Shown: one piece after another, positions 23,041-35,091 of the stretch
Layout of the letters: every line of letters starts with the position of its first letter
Numbering within the stretch: position 1 is the first letter of the stretch
Origin: Lineus longissimus
Taxonomy: Eukaryota > Nemertea > Pilidiophora > Heteronemertea > Lineidae
Length of the DNA: 64,000 nt
Direction: 5' to 3'
NCBI RefSeq assembly: GCF_910592395.1
Contig: NC_088326.1
Location: forward strand, 9,927,001 to 9,991,000
The notes under the pieces: model-generated
The model's input: only the letters and a program-made list of their open reading frames with translations
Told to the model about the DNA's origin: nothing
Database searches by the model: none
Made by a program: the position numbers and the translations under genes

Positions 23041-25103
23041 TCGGTTAGGCCTAATTCCACCATGTAGTCAAAAAATGCCGCGGTTTGAAGCTGAAGTTTG
23101 GTTATTTTGCATTCACGTTTTCGACGAAGTATCAAGCTGCGGCAGTTTCACACTGAAGTTCCAAGTTTAAAACACACGACCACAATCATTAACTGTGCAA
23201 TTGAATGTGCGCCATTCGTGGACTTAGGAGGTAAATGACGTACTTTTTCTAATGTGTATCGGACCATGAAGTTTAAATTTTGTACAAAAAGTGTTTCCAA
23301 TTTTAAGAATTGGACGATGGCTAACTCAAACGGATTCTAATCCGTAATAAAAAAAATAGTAGTAGGTGATATGAGATTGTACTAGATAATTGCCGGTACT
23401 TTATGAATGCGATACTGACCTTTAACGTACGTGGCGGATAAGAGTAATGTTTTCTTTAGATTAAAGTGTTGTATCGAGCTTTGAAACTCCCTTCACTTCT
23501 TTCACTTTCCTACCGGTGTTTGTGTAATCAGGAAGTCTCTGTATCCTCGCTAATGCGACTAACCACGCACGTCTCTCCCCTTAGCGAATCACTTCCCCAA
23601 AGTTAGATAGATCTCTGCACGCATCTTGGCTAAACTCCATTAGAAAGTCATTATACTTTAAATCAACACGACTAGAAAAATATGTGAATTGGGAAGCAGA
23701 GTTTGAAGAGCTAGGTTTTTTTTCAATCGTTCTCTCGGCGAGATTGTGATAGAAATATTGCTTACAAATGAGTTGCATCATGCATGCTGGCTCCGAATGA
23801 TCCATTGACTCGGAGGTGTTGAAAATGATTATAGAGTGATGTGATATTTAAAGAAACATTTTGATCTGTTTGCAGACAACGATTTAGCATGTATCAAGTG
23901 TACTATACACTCTAGTCGCAACTTTGTCATCAAAAGCTATTCGGACGTGAAATGGAAATTGCAATTAAACACCAAAGAGATTCCTTCAGCCTTACTTGTT
24001 TCGCTTTTTTTTAGTCATTAGTCTCGATTGAGTTTGCATAAGTAAAGATCTCTCTGTTTACGACGGATCAACATGGAAGTGCCTCAACTAGTGATTCGCA
24101 ACCCTTTACTTAGACAGCATTAGTGACGGCTATAATATCCAACAAGTTTGTCTCGAAGGATAGAGTTATATGAAAGCCAAAGTGCGTCAGTTGTTGCTGT
24201 TTGTTCTGGCTTGATTAAGCTGGTCGCGCGCAGCAGATAGGCGTTGGACAGGGAGGCGAATTACCCCTTCATACTTTCCTTGTTTGATCAAATGTAAACA
24301 TGAATATCGTCCCTTTAACCAAATTCAATCAAGGAGAGCTATAATTAGACGGCATTATGATAGTCGCGGCACCTTTTATCACCCACACGTTCGTCTCGAA
24401 GGTTACACATCTGAAACGTTAGAATCACACACTCCTTCATTATCGTTGGTTGCTACAGTCACTCCCATACATTGTTGATTTTTCAGAGCCTGGTAAGTGC
24501 TGCGTAAAAGGACCTGCCAACCCTCTGAAAACGCTAACGCCATGGCAACATACAAGCGTCGCTTTTTCCATTTACCCATTTTCTTATTAGATTTGATAAC
24601 CCATCAAGAGGTCAATTGAGAAATAGCTCCGAGGTGATCGACATGGGAGAGGAGGAAAATGAGAAGGGAGGCATGTTACCGCGTAAGATATGTCACTTAG
24701 GTGCGTGCTTTGGTAAAACCAATGGGAATATCTGCACTAAACGATGGAGCTGGTCTTGACAATTTTTCTGATGATAATGGGGACAAGACCCGTGGAAAAG
24801 AATAATTTGACAAAAAAATAATATTCTTATTGGTAGCGTTGTGTTTATGGGATGAGGCGATTGCCATATGGCCCGACAACAACGGGGAAAAGTGCGGACA
24901 TGACAATAGTTGCAGTATAGACAATCTGCTATTCTGATCTTTGTCCGACTTGAATCGGCTTTTTTATAATGTGCCACCTTATAGCCCACCGCCCACAGAC
25001 TGTTTAAAGAGCAGGAAGTTGCAAGCCGTCTTCAACGTCACGATTAACGTTATTTTCTTCTAAAAACGTTCAATTTGCAGTCATGTTTTCACTTGTTGGG
25101 GTA
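23041..25103. other. No gene recognised
   Basis: No exon is supported. A ~50-bp stretch near 24650-24705 (GAGAAGGGAGGCATG, then GTAAGATATGTCAC) resembles one at 25795-25845, suggesting an old dispersed repeat pair. Confidence 0.4.
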
Positions 25104-25105
25104 TA

Positions 25106-25298
25106 CAATAGAACCTCCCTTAGCGGACACTTCTCTATTAAGGACACCCTCTATACTAAGGACACCCTCTCTAAAGACACTAGTTTGGATCCCAAATTGG
25201 GTGTTTCCATTCAATTTAACCTCTCTAATCAGGACAACTCTCTATTAAGGACAGCACTTGTCAGTCCCGAGGGTGTCCATAGTAGAGAGGTTCTACTG
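25106..25298 (-). mobile_element. Pogo-like MITE copy 1
   Basis: A 193-bp element bounded by TA on each side, with ends CAATAGAACCTCCCTTAGCG and GTAGAGAGGTTCTACTG. The interior repeats CTCTMTTAAGGACA motifs near both ends, so it has subterminal as well as terminal inverted repeats. CAGTAGAACCTC-type ends with TA duplication fit the pogo/Tigger group of Tc1/mariner transposons. It has no transposase. It is inverted relative to the copy at 47996-48173. Confidence 0.85.
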
Positions 25299-27121
25299 TA
25301 TTTGCTTGCACTGGCAAAGACAACAGGTGCAGGAGGATTTTGGTTGACGTCTCACGTCTCAAGGACGAAGCAATGTAGGATTCAATGTCTGGCTCAACGA
25401 CCCAAAGATAAAACAGGGCGATCATTTCGAGAGTCGAACACACAACATCCTGATAATTTGATAAGCTCGCGTCGGCGCCCTCAAGTATTGCGCTGGCCTA
25501 AACGACGTCAATTATTTAAATAGTAACTACACTGCGTTATGACGTCATTCAAACTTTGGGCTTTGAACAAGGCACGCAAGGGCATCCAAGTCACCCAAGT
25601 GAAGCTTGAGGCAGAACTGCCCAATGATAGGAGCCAGTGGACATTATGGTAAACTACTACACAGTTAGGGTGTTCGATTGCAAGTTGTCATAACACCATA
25701 ATTTATGGCTTCTCCCAAGCCATCCGTCGCTTTTCAAAGTACCCACTTTTTTGTGATTTTTCAATTTTTATACAAGATGACAATGTGTAGTAGAGAGAAT
25801 GAGGAAGGAGGCACACCGCCGTGTGAGATGTATCACTTCGCGATTTGGGAACTCCGATGTGGATGATTGCTCTAAAAAGTCGTCATTGACATTGACTGGT
25901 GTCTTTTTGTTTCCCGATTCTACGATTAACATTCGCCGTTTCGTATCTTCTTCTCTCGATTGGCAATGATGCGTTTGTTTCGGGATCGAGAGAAGGCCAT
26001 TGTGGCGTTCAAAATTATAGTCAGGAACTATGTTGGAAAGCAAACTCTAATCAAGAAGACTCTATTGACAATAGTAACAGCATGGTATCTGTGTAACTTT
26101 ATCTCTGTTTGTCCAACCTTTGTCTTGTTTTTGTATGAAGCGATGGGGGAAAGCGCTTTGTTTTTGCAGTGAGAAGCGGAGATATTCTTGATGTCGACTA
26201 TTTGTCTTCTTCTCAGGAAGGGCTTCTAATGTCAATAACCGGCTCATCCAGGGATCATTCCTATATGCGTAGATAATGTTGAATAATTCTGTTCAACCAG
26301 TCCCTTATTCCCTGTTGCATATTTCTATCTCGCCTAGCCTATTCTCTGATTTGTGTACACCCTTATACAAAGAGACGGCAGTCATGCAAGGACTCGAAGT
26401 ACAGTGGAAGCTAAATGAGATCTGAATATAATGTTTTGTCTCTTCCTGAAGATATAATATTGACGACGCATCATCGATGAATCTTTATTGCCTCTCAGAT
26501 TGATGAGACTGGGCGGTTAAAGTTAAAGATGACATATTTGGTCCAGCGTTCTACTTATTCGCTGAACATACACCAGTCATCAGGAAGCCAGCTAACTGGT
26601 TTAAAGTGAAAGTCGATATAGGGAACTTCCCTTTTCAAAAGGCTTGTAAATGGTTAGAGTTCATGACAGCAGCTGAAAAACTCCATATTTAATTCTCCGT
26701 TCAACTGGAGTATTGCAACAAGATATTTTTGTGAATGCAATCAAACTGAAAGAAGATAAATGTCAATTCCAATCTCACATAACAAGGGCAGAACAAACTG
26801 AAGCAAGAATGCCAACGAGTGAGGCTGAAGAGTAAATATTTTACAGTAAATATGACAGTTTAATCAAATCTTTAATGGCAAGTTTTATAGCGTCATGAAA
26901 CGATCCAAGTAGAAATAAGGGAAGGATTGATATTATACCCGTACAACACTGAATTACTACAACGTTTACTCTTGCAAAAGCGTTGATCTAACTGTCAATT
27001 CTTCTTGTCAGTGACTACCATTCATGAGAAGGCAAGGTTTTGATAACACTTTCGTGGCCGTACTTATTTTTACTTCTAGGCAAATCCATTATGATATATA
27101 TTTTTTACACAGCGATTTTTA
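25299..27121. other. No gene recognised
   Basis: Frames at 25768-26043 (-) and 25960-26172 (+) have no recognisable motif. 25795-25845 resembles 24650-24705. No inverted-repeat element seen. Confidence 0.4.
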
Positions 27122-27122
27122 A

Positions 27123-27273
27123 AAGACCTGGGTTTTTCAAGACAGCATGCTGTCACGAACGCTGGCGTTATCTTCTTCAGATTTGTGTGTCCAGTTGACT
27201 TAACGCCAAATTAGCGAAATACTAAGTTAAAGCCAGCGTTACAGACAACACTTGTTTTGAAGAACCAGGTCTT
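27123..27273. mobile_element. MITE, family C copy 1
   Basis: Inverted ends AAGACCTGGGTTTTTCAAGA / CAAAACAAG-type complement ending in CCAGGTCTT bound a 151-bp non-coding element. The arms continue inward with ACGCTGGCGTTA / TAAAGCCAGCGT. The same arm sequence, CTGGTTSTTCAAAACAA followed by GTCGTCASTAACGCT, occurs in the element at 41296-41448, showing a dispersed family. No clear target-site duplication was identified. Confidence 0.75.
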
Positions 27274-27413
27274 GAATACTATGACCTATATGCAATTTGA
27301 TTGAATTTATCGGTGGAAAATTTGAGTATTTCATGATTGCGTATTAACTACCTACCGGGGTCATCCAGTCACGCTGCTCCGCAAGATGTTGATGTTTTGT
27401 TATTACTTTTCAA

Positions 27414-27784
27414 AATAGCATTCCGCGAAGATGATGTCACTGCAGCTGCTGCCCTCTATTTCCCCATCGCTGAATTACAGGCAATGTCGGACAAACATGC
27501 GGTTTCGTAATGGATTCAGGCTTTCTAACTAGGGCAGTTAGATTCAATCTGGCACATGTCCGAGTGTTGGAAATACTACATAATTGTTCTGAATATTTCT
27601 CTCTCTGACTCTATGGTATCATTCATGTTAAAAACAATGCAGGGTCAAAGATAATTGACTTTGAAATAAGCTCAAATGCGTAGAAATAAGTGTCGATGTC
27701 CGACTGTCACGTGACTTAAACGTCACCAATATCTTATGCAAATGACCTTGTGAGCTATAAATAGTAACTTCGCGGAATGCTATT
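27414..27784 (-). mobile_element. 370-bp MITE, family B copy 2
   Basis: Reverse-complement copy of 20852-21222. I count about 7-8 substitutions in 370 bp (for example TGACGTCATC against TGACATCATC), roughly 98% identity. The inverted repeats GCATTCCGCGAAG are intact. Such similarity points to recent activity of the family in this genome. Confidence 0.9.
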
Positions 27785-30700
27785 GAAATCAATTATTATT
27801 ATATTCTTATAATTCGTATACTATCATTCAATCAGTGACTGAATCCAATTGATTTTGGTATACTGCCAATCTGGTACTTCTACGTCATGTTTAGCGTATT
27901 ATTTTTATTGATATAGTGGATACAAAAAGATAATTCCCATTATGACACATTTTTAAAATTGTCTTTGAATTGTATGATAACGAGAACCAGTCAGCAATCA
28001 TCGAGTGGTACTTAACGCGTCAATACGACACGTGAGACGACAGCTGCTTGACTACCTGTAGTAGGCGTTATCAATCAAGGTAGCGTTAGTGGTGCTTTTA
28101 GCGACAAGACACTTCTTCATCAGCCAACTGCTGCATCATCATTACCCATAGATTGAAATGCAGATAGATTCGATGAGAAAATGTCGAGTGGGGAGAGAAA
28201 ACAAATCTTGGTCGAACTTTGTTCCACGAGTCGCTGTCGAATGCTGTAATTCTGCTGCGAAGCTCCGATCAGAGAGACCTCTTTGTATTTGAAGGGTTTA
28301 GAACCAGAATGGGCTAACCCAGTTTTTCCGAATTTGTGTTTATGAAGATTCCATGCAACACTTTGGATGCCCTTTATACATAACAGAGAAGTCTAACCAA
28401 TATCAGTATTTCTATCACTAAGGTTTCTAAGATTAACGATATTTTGAAAATGTCTTTTGGATTTTTATTTACTCAAAATAACTTTAAAAAACTATTACCT
28501 CAAAATTAATGGAATTGTCCAATTTGCTTCTAAGCCCTTCATATACCCTCTGATAAAAAAGCCTCAAAAGCTAACATTTCCGATCAATGTGGAATATCAC
28601 CAATCGAAAGACTCAGTGAGTTTTTCGTGCGCATGCGCGTTACGGCCAACGTATGCAGTTTAGTAATATTTAAGAACTTTTCAAACACGATTAGATATAC
28701 ATACTCCGATTTGTCAATTTTTTTTCCTGAAATAGATGAATTTCCATAAGTGCACCTGTCCAGGTGTTATTGAAGTAATTGATAATCACACAATACTTAT
28801 TCCCGTATTCCCCATGTAACAAATTGTTATGCTAGACAATTTCTTCGAATACGCCCCCAGTCCCAATGGCAATGATACATTATATGATAATCATCACTTT
28901 TTAAAGTGATTTGTGTATATAATAATAGGTTGCATATTAGGGACGACAATGGTTATAGATGTGAGAAGTGACTTGACGTTGTCATCTACATGTATATACA
29001 TGTAACAAAAGGGCATGATGAAATTTTGCAATTTGTCAAAATTTGAAATTGCTTAGTGTTTCAAGGTAATTCAGCTAACACGAAATATTATTGACGGTAT
29101 ATTATGTTTCATAAGGAACCCTATTATAGTTATAAAGGGTGATCCACAGAAAAGTGTGCAATTTATAATTCGCCATAAATTCTACAAATGATGTATTTTT
29201 GCCAAAGTTTTTTTTTTAAAAAGGCGGGGAAGTATAATATTTTTGCCTTATTTTTCTTTCTTTCAAAAAGTCCCATTTTTTTAAGTTTGATAATAATTAT
29301 ATAGTAACTTATTGATATTTACTAATTTTCCCTCGCTTTTTTCGCTCATTCGATCGACTGCAAAGTATAAAATCCAAATAATATATCTCTGTCCAAAGGC
29401 ATTTTTGTTACTAGCATATACCCGAGGCGCGGGCTGTTCGAGGTATAAAAATCGGATTGTGTGGGTGCTGGTATGTTGTGGGTTTGGTGTAAATGGGGTG
29501 CTGGTTTGTGAGTAACACTTTTTTTCATGAGTGCAATACTTCTTGAAAACGGAACTATGTAACCATGTACATGATGTACAGGCGTCCACAATGCTAAACC
29601 AATTCTCGGAAAACCAAGATGGTCAGACTGGTGATGTACTCGATATCAGCCAGCGATTAGCGCCTGAATGGTTTAAGTTACCGGTGTGTGCGTAAATCTT
29701 TTGTTATATGCACATGCCCATTTAGGTCAAAAAGTATTTTCGCTGAGAGAAGAATGTCCTTGAAACCTTCAAAATTCCAAAAAACGAACATGTTACTAAA
29801 TATTGAAATAAATCAGGAGGATAGTAGAGTTTTTAGAAACGTTTTTTACAATCATCATAATGTACACAACATCTCCTCTGGCAGAATGGCAGAATATTTT
29901 CAGACTTGCAGTATTAGTAGAAATCATGGCGAATTATATTCGATTGTCGCTTTTTGGGACCCTGGCTGTCGGGAAATTATACTGATGGTAATCACACTCG
30001 GCCTACTCCCTTTACCAGTTGTTTTAACTAGAAAATTGGATTTCATAACCATATCATACTCAAACTCCAATATTGCAATCAAGTATATATTTTTTTCTTC
30101 TGTCAAACACAATCACCTCTAACTCGGCACCAACTCTTAAAAAATAATGAGAGCGCCAAAGTACCAGTCCCCGCACAACCAGTGACAGCACTGATAAAAA
30201 CAACAACTAGAAGAAGACACTTGCAGCTCTCGATAATCTTCAATAACAGAACTCGGCATTCTTGTTCCCTCTTTTTTGAATTTCAATACAAATTTAATCA
30301 GCCAGAAATTCCAATCACAGCTTGTCGGGCTTCGTTAGTTTATCCAGTTAATTTATTTTTTGATTGGACCCATGAAGAAAGCAATGCTGTCTGTTGATTA
30401 ACAGTTTTATAGGACGAGAGATAGCGCTGGGTAGAAAAAGCCGTTTTTTGTACCCGCCTGTCCTGACTTTTGACGCAACCTTCACCTAAAAAGAACGATT
30501 ACATACATTTTCCCACCATATGTCATTACAACTTTTTTCTGACAGCACTACTTCGGTTATAAAGTATGATTCCGGGAATATAGTCGCCGATCATGATTTA
30601 AAGAGTGCGTTTTGATCTAATTTTATCAGTTGATGAGAATAAAAAAGGTTAAGGTACATTGTGTAACAAGGCAAGGGCAATAATCGTGTTCTCACGAAGT

Positions 30701-31684
30701 AAGCATATATATACGTGTTCCTTCGGGTTGGTTGGCCTTCAATTGACAGTATCACTGAGACCTCCATTCATTCATGTGCATAATATTATGACCATGTGGT
30801 CCTTGACTATTTGCTTTGCTTTTGTAGCGAAGAAACATTTTTAGACATAATATCAACGTGTCAGTCAAGTTGGCAATTATTGCAACTTTCAGAATCCAAG
30901 TAGAAATCTCCCGCCTTTAATATTTTAAGGGTTACATGTGTACGTACGTTTAGGTTATGGTACACTCGTCGTTGACGTCAACAAGCAAAAAAAAAATACA
31001 TTGCTATGAAAATTCATTGAACGAATCAGACGCATTTGAAATTCTATGAAGAAAGCATTACTTACCTGGATTCATAGTACTGGGCTTCAGGCCTTCGCAC
31101 CGTTTATACAGCGGTAATTAACGCAAGACTTTCAAAACAACAATGGACTGAGAGTAACACCAGTTTTTATTGCAATTTCGTCTCCTGGCTACATGCCATC
31201 AAATGTCATGACGAAACATTTCTGCTGTGGCGCTAATGGCTTTTGACAATGTTTGAAGTATATAAGTAAATATTTTAAAATGCTTGCATTTACATGTACT
31301 TTTAAATGATGCGGGTTCTGCATTTAAAAGGTTAAGTAGTCAGTCAGACGCAGTCCACTATCGTCAGATATTATGTTAACTACAATTATCTTGTTTACTC
31401 GTTCCAAAATTGCTTTTAGCGGAATATAAAACTTTGACAAACTAATAAACGTCATTAATGCATTTTTCTGGACCTCGACATTTGCTCTGTACAAGAAATT
31501 GGTTTCAAAGGAGGTGATCGAAGTCCTTCCTAAATGTATTTCAGATAAGTCTATTGGATAATGCTTTTGTCGTAATACAGGTCGTTTGACCCAGTAAAAA
31601 AGAATGGTCTCGCTCCGAAATTAAACATTTCTCCGCTTGAAAATCAAGACTAGATTCTTATAAGATTGCTGGTGAAGACCTTTT
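27785..31684. other. No gene recognised
   Basis: Contains a 16-bp palindrome ACATGTATATACATGT (about 28987) and AT-rich sequence. The + frame 29688-30122 (144 codons) is long but has no recognisable domain or splice context and may be chance. No transposon ends seen. Confidence 0.45.
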
Positions 31685-31805
31685 TCAGTTTCGTGTATAT
31701 CTGTGTGCATGTATGTATACATTCGTTGCGAATGATAAGCTATTTTAACAAAATGAATATTACATGAGTCTTGCAACGAATGTACACATGCATACAAAAC
31801 TGAAT
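31685..31805. repeat. Imperfect inverted repeat (hairpin)
   Basis: TGTGCATGTATGTATACATTCG (split here as TGTGCATGTATGTATACA then TTCGTTGC) at 31701-31728 pairs with GCAACGAATGTACACATGCA at 31773-31792. Outer CAGTTTCGTGTAT pairs loosely with ATACAAAACTGA. The loop is about 45 nt. It may be a small MITE or old foldback; no second copy or duplication seen. Confidence 0.55.
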
Positions 31806-31978
31806 ATCATCTAAATGTAAACCAAGAATTTTATCAGGATTTTTAACCTTGGAGGGCTTTAAACATTGAGTACATGCGAAGATGACGTTTAACCATCGGG
31901 TGTATGTAAGAAGTTGCAATCAAAATATCATCAACTTGTCATTTAATCGATGCATTAACTAGATTTTGCCGGTGTGAC

Positions 31979-32138
31979 GGGGATAGTAGTCCTAGGGCTG
32001 ATAGTCCGTGTAACAATAGCCCGCATTGCTAAATGTTTTGGTTAGGGTTAGCGGTACAATAGATCATGCTGTTTAATTGGTCAAATACAATGCTACCGGA
32101 CTATGACTCCAGGGGGACTATATCCGCTGTCACACCGG
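31979..32138. mobile_element. MITE, family D copy 1
   Basis: A 160-bp element ends with CCGGTGTGAC / GTCACACCGG. Both sides have subterminal matching blocks (GGGGATAGTAGTCC on one, GGACTATATCCGCTG on the other). It contains GGTTAGGGTTAG, which only by chance resembles telomere repeat. It is repeated in inverse orientation at 35092-35261. It is non-coding, with no clear target-site duplication. Confidence 0.82.
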
Positions 32139-32249
32139 TTCTCGATCGCATTTTTTAACGAAGTCTTGTATTTATCCGTGTTTAATTGAAATCCAAAATG
32201 TCTTCTAACAAAATTGGATTCATCCGTACAGCACAATCGATGTTTTCTT

Positions 32250-32300
32250 TAAGATAGATAGATAGATATTTGTTACTCCCAAATTTTGGGAAGATTAAAA
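32250..32300 (-). repeat. LINE-like 3' end with GATA/TATC tail
   Basis: GATAGATAGATAGATATT is followed on the + strand by GTTACTCCCAAATTTTGGGA. On the - strand this is a small hairpin (TCCCAAAATTTGGGA) followed by a (TATC)n tail. That resembles the 3' end of a CR1/L2-type non-LTR element. The body upstream, at higher coordinates, is not recognisable as reverse transcriptase. Confidence 0.4.
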
Positions 32301-32500
32301 ATTCAGTACAAGACAGTTTAAATACATTAATAGATCAGTCGTGTATAATATAATATGAGTGAAAACAGTCTAGAAGTTAACTTTCAGCAGCTGAAGCCAT
32401 GCGGTGGGAGTCGCACCCCGGAATGCAATAGTCTGCGCGATGAAGCAGACCGAAGAGCGCGTGTCCGCTATTCCTTCTGCGCCATCGTTTCCTGATCTTA

Positions 32501-32902
32501 CACAGGCAAAAGTTTCCGTCTACGGATAGTTGATGTTGATTAATCATGAACGTTCCATCCATGGGCCATCCATGGATAGTTTATCTCCATCAGCTATCCA
32601 TGGCTGGCCCTCGTAGATGGAACGTCCATGGGCTGTCAGTGGATAGTTGATGGAATCCGTTATAGAATCTTTGAAGGAATACAGGTAAACTCGGCCAATT
32701 TATTTTTATTTTCCATATGTTTGAATACTGTCACTCTTTGATGCTTTACATATTGTTCTGTGGCCCATCTTGAGTGTTTCGTTTTGGATTTACCAGTTGT
32801 AAAATGTTGTTTGTGATAATCATGAACGTTCAATCTATGGACCTTGGTGGACGGAACGTCCGTGGGACGTCAACTATCCGTGGACGGACACTTTTGCCTG
32901 TG
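32501..32902. mobile_element. TA-flanked MITE with CACAGGCAAAAG ends
   Basis: Terminal repeats CACAGGCAAAAGTTTCCGTC and the complement of GACGGACACTTTTGCCTGTG are flanked by TA on both sides. The arms extend about 33 bp (through GGATAGTTGA). The left half carries several smaller palindromes built on ATCCATGGATAG and GGAACGTCCATGG. It is 402 bp and non-coding. TA duplication suggests the Tc1/mariner superfamily, but the ends are not ones I recognise. Confidence 0.8.
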
Positions 32903-32905
32903 TAG

Positions 32906-34297
32906 TTAGGACATTAACATGGGTAACTAGTTATCTTACAAGCATATTGCAATGTTGCACCTGTTTGTGTACACGAAACTGAATAAAATAAACATGTAAT
33001 AGCTAAGAATCTAAAAATCATAGCGCTAATCAACCTGGGCACACGCGTTTGTGAGGTGAATGTTGCTTTTGTTAACTTTATTAACCCAGTCAGTCGATGG
33101 TATCAGACGTACCGGAGGCGTTTTCCGTATGCAACATCATTCGGATATTGAAAGATGATCTTTTGTTTGTTTGTAATCCCAGTGGAGACGGTAATGTAAG
33201 AGGCTTACGATCTGTGAGATCGTTTTGACGGTGGATTTGTGTTTCTTTCATTGGAAACAATGATTTTTTAATCGGATGAACACGCGTGTGGAATCGGTAA
33301 ATTCTCACGGTGTTGAATGCGATTCATCGTAATCTGTGGTAGTGCTAAGCTGAAAAGAAAATCGTGTCCCTTAGATCATCATATCAGAGGGAGTCAACGA
33401 AAGAAAACACAGAAAGAATTTCAGCCTTGCCCACATATGACGAAAGTCCAAATGATATTCTTATACGATCCTTAGGCCTAATTTCAACATCTAAAATAAG
33501 AATCTTGAAATGATATTGTCCGTGTGCATGACTATAGAAGAAACTAAATAACATCTTAATTGTGAATCCTGTCGGGACCACATCTTGACCAGCAGGTCGA
33601 ACAATGAGATAGCCGTTCACGCAGTCAGCTTCTCCTTAACGTGTTTAATGCGTGTCACGATGCCCAGCAATGCGGAAACGACAATCCTCAATTCTGCACA
33701 TTCCCTGTTTTGAGCATGCACTGACGCGGATGGTTATATCAGTTTAAGCACACACGGCTAGCGGATAAGTGATATGAAGGATAATTGTGCATGATATTGA
33801 CAAACCAATCAGTTGACCTTCAATTTGAACCTATCTTCTAGTTTCTTGACTTGAATGTGTTGTCAAGCGCACAAAGTTGAATGGTGGACCAATTACTGTG
33901 GAGTAGAAATTTTTTGCAGCATATATGATTTCCGCGTATGGCGAACGATTGCAGTTTCGATGTTCTCGTTTTGCGACACAAGTGTAGGAGTTCTCTACAT
34001 AATAATTCCCTTGATACCACACGCAGGTGATAGCTGTCGAAATGACTATTAAACTTAAATATGGAATTATGATACAATTTCATGCTCCAAGAATATTTTC
34101 CTTTCTGACTTAATATGGGCTTCATACACTATTTCAGGTATTTTATTGAGTTAAACAATATATTGATTACACACTCTTTGCAGTATCCTTGACGAGTTGG
34201 GCGCTTCTACTGAAAATATAGTGCCGCTGCAAATGAACACATGCAATAAATTAGCCATTTTCATGAACGAAGTACAATTTTCGGGGGGTAAATCTTT
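32906..34297. other. No gene recognised
   Basis: A - frame at 33384-33620 begins with GYLIVRPAGQDVVPTGF, which is mildly protein-like, but no splice borders or family are evident. Otherwise AT-rich with no repeats. Confidence 0.4.
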
Positions 34298-34579
34298 CTA
34301 TTCATTAGTTACCTTGTTTCCATTCTTCTTTAAGAAGTGTTGTGCAATCTGAAGATAGAGGTTTGCCTCATTATCCGCCGCACTCTTGTTACTTTCGCTG
34401 GCGCTCGTCTCCCCGAACGGATTTGCGAACGGGTTGCTTGATCCTCCGAAGGGGTTCCCTGAGCCCCCGAATGGATTACCGCTGAAGTTCTTCCCGAATA
34501 GATCCCATGGCGACTTATCCATATTTTGTTTCGGTCCAGAGGAATATGGTCGTGGTCCCCAGTCAGTCAATACGTCCAT
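34298..34579 (-). CDS. C-terminal (or whole) exon with four NPF motifs
   Basis: On the - strand TGTATTTTCAG directly precedes ATG. Only this frame stays open, for 93 residues to a TAG stop. Residues 1-24 are MDVLTDWGPRPYSSGPKQ and onward. WDLF at 25-28 is followed by NPF at 35, 42, 49 and 53 separated by Gly/Ser linkers. A polar stretch ends in a predicted helix LYLQIAQHFLKKNGNK. NPF tripeptides bind EH-domain proteins, and WxxF motifs bind clathrin-adaptor ears. An endocytic or membrane-traffic adaptor role is therefore inferred. The exon is GC-richer than its flanks. Whether ATG is the true start or an internal Met is unclear. I do not recognise the gene. Confidence 0.6.
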   Translation of the reverse strand: MDVLTDWGPRPYSSGPKQNMDKSPWDLFGKNFSGNPFGGSGNPFGGSSNPFANPFGETSASESNKSAADNEANLYLQIAQHFLKKNGNKVTNE

Positions 34580-34819
34580 CTGAAAATACAAAAGGTATGC
34601 AAAGTACATGTATGATGCTTTCTAATCAATACTTCGGCATGATTCGCCTGCATCATAAATGGGGTGTACCAAACAAGTCAACCGCTTTTTGACAAGTATT
34701 TTCACAGCGATATATTTCCAGAATTCATTGAAAAATTGCACAGAGATTAATAACCCCAGGACATCATCAAAAGGTCTGCTAAAATAGAAATCTGTTGCAA
34801 ACAATGCGAGTACAAATGT

Positions 34820-35060
34820 AGTTGTTGGCGCCGATGATGTCAGCAATATGGCTGATTTCCATCTAACCAGTGAGATTTGCTCTCGTCTCGTCATGGGTAC
34901 ATTGAGGTTGCACTGAGGTGCCATTACCACCGGTAGATAGCCAAATGCATCTAGTTTCTTTATTTGATGGGAAAACATGAGGTCATCTCGGCGTCCCCAC
35001 TGTGTGTAGTGCAACCTGAACTGCAAGTGAACCGTGCTCAATATGTAACGGCTACCGCTC
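34820..35060 (-). CDS. Candidate exon, faintly RAP/FASTK-like
   Basis: The - strand frame runs from FRLHYTQWGRRDDLMFSH through QIKKLDAFGYLPVVMAPQ to MTRREQISLVRWKSAI. Codon use looks genuine. The spacing of KKL..FGY..VV, then a gap and R.EQ..L, loosely fits the RAP domain at the C-terminus of FASTK-family mitochondrial RNA proteins (K..L..LGY.VV.I...EW......L). The tryptophan-containing EW signature is missing. A possible acceptor is GTTCACTTGCAG just upstream. Family-D MITE copy 2 lies 30 bp further upstream. The frame extends downstream into hydrophobic intron-like sequence. It could be a decayed exon or chance. Confidence 0.33.
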
Positions 35061-35091
35061 TCTCCATCATCACCGAAAATATGTGCCGGTG

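Noticed and set aside
25083-25523. 146-codon + strand ORF
   Set aside because: Its first half is the pogo-like MITE read through; not a gene.
29688-30122. 144-codon + strand ORF
   Set aside because: No recognised domain and composition typical of random AT-rich frames.
32035-32055. Telomere-like GGTTAGGGTTAG
   Set aside because: Only two units, present in both copies of MITE family D, so part of the element.
33384-33620. START-domain-like exon (GYLIVRPAGQDVVPTGF)
   Set aside because: Similarity is too short and there are no convincing splice borders.
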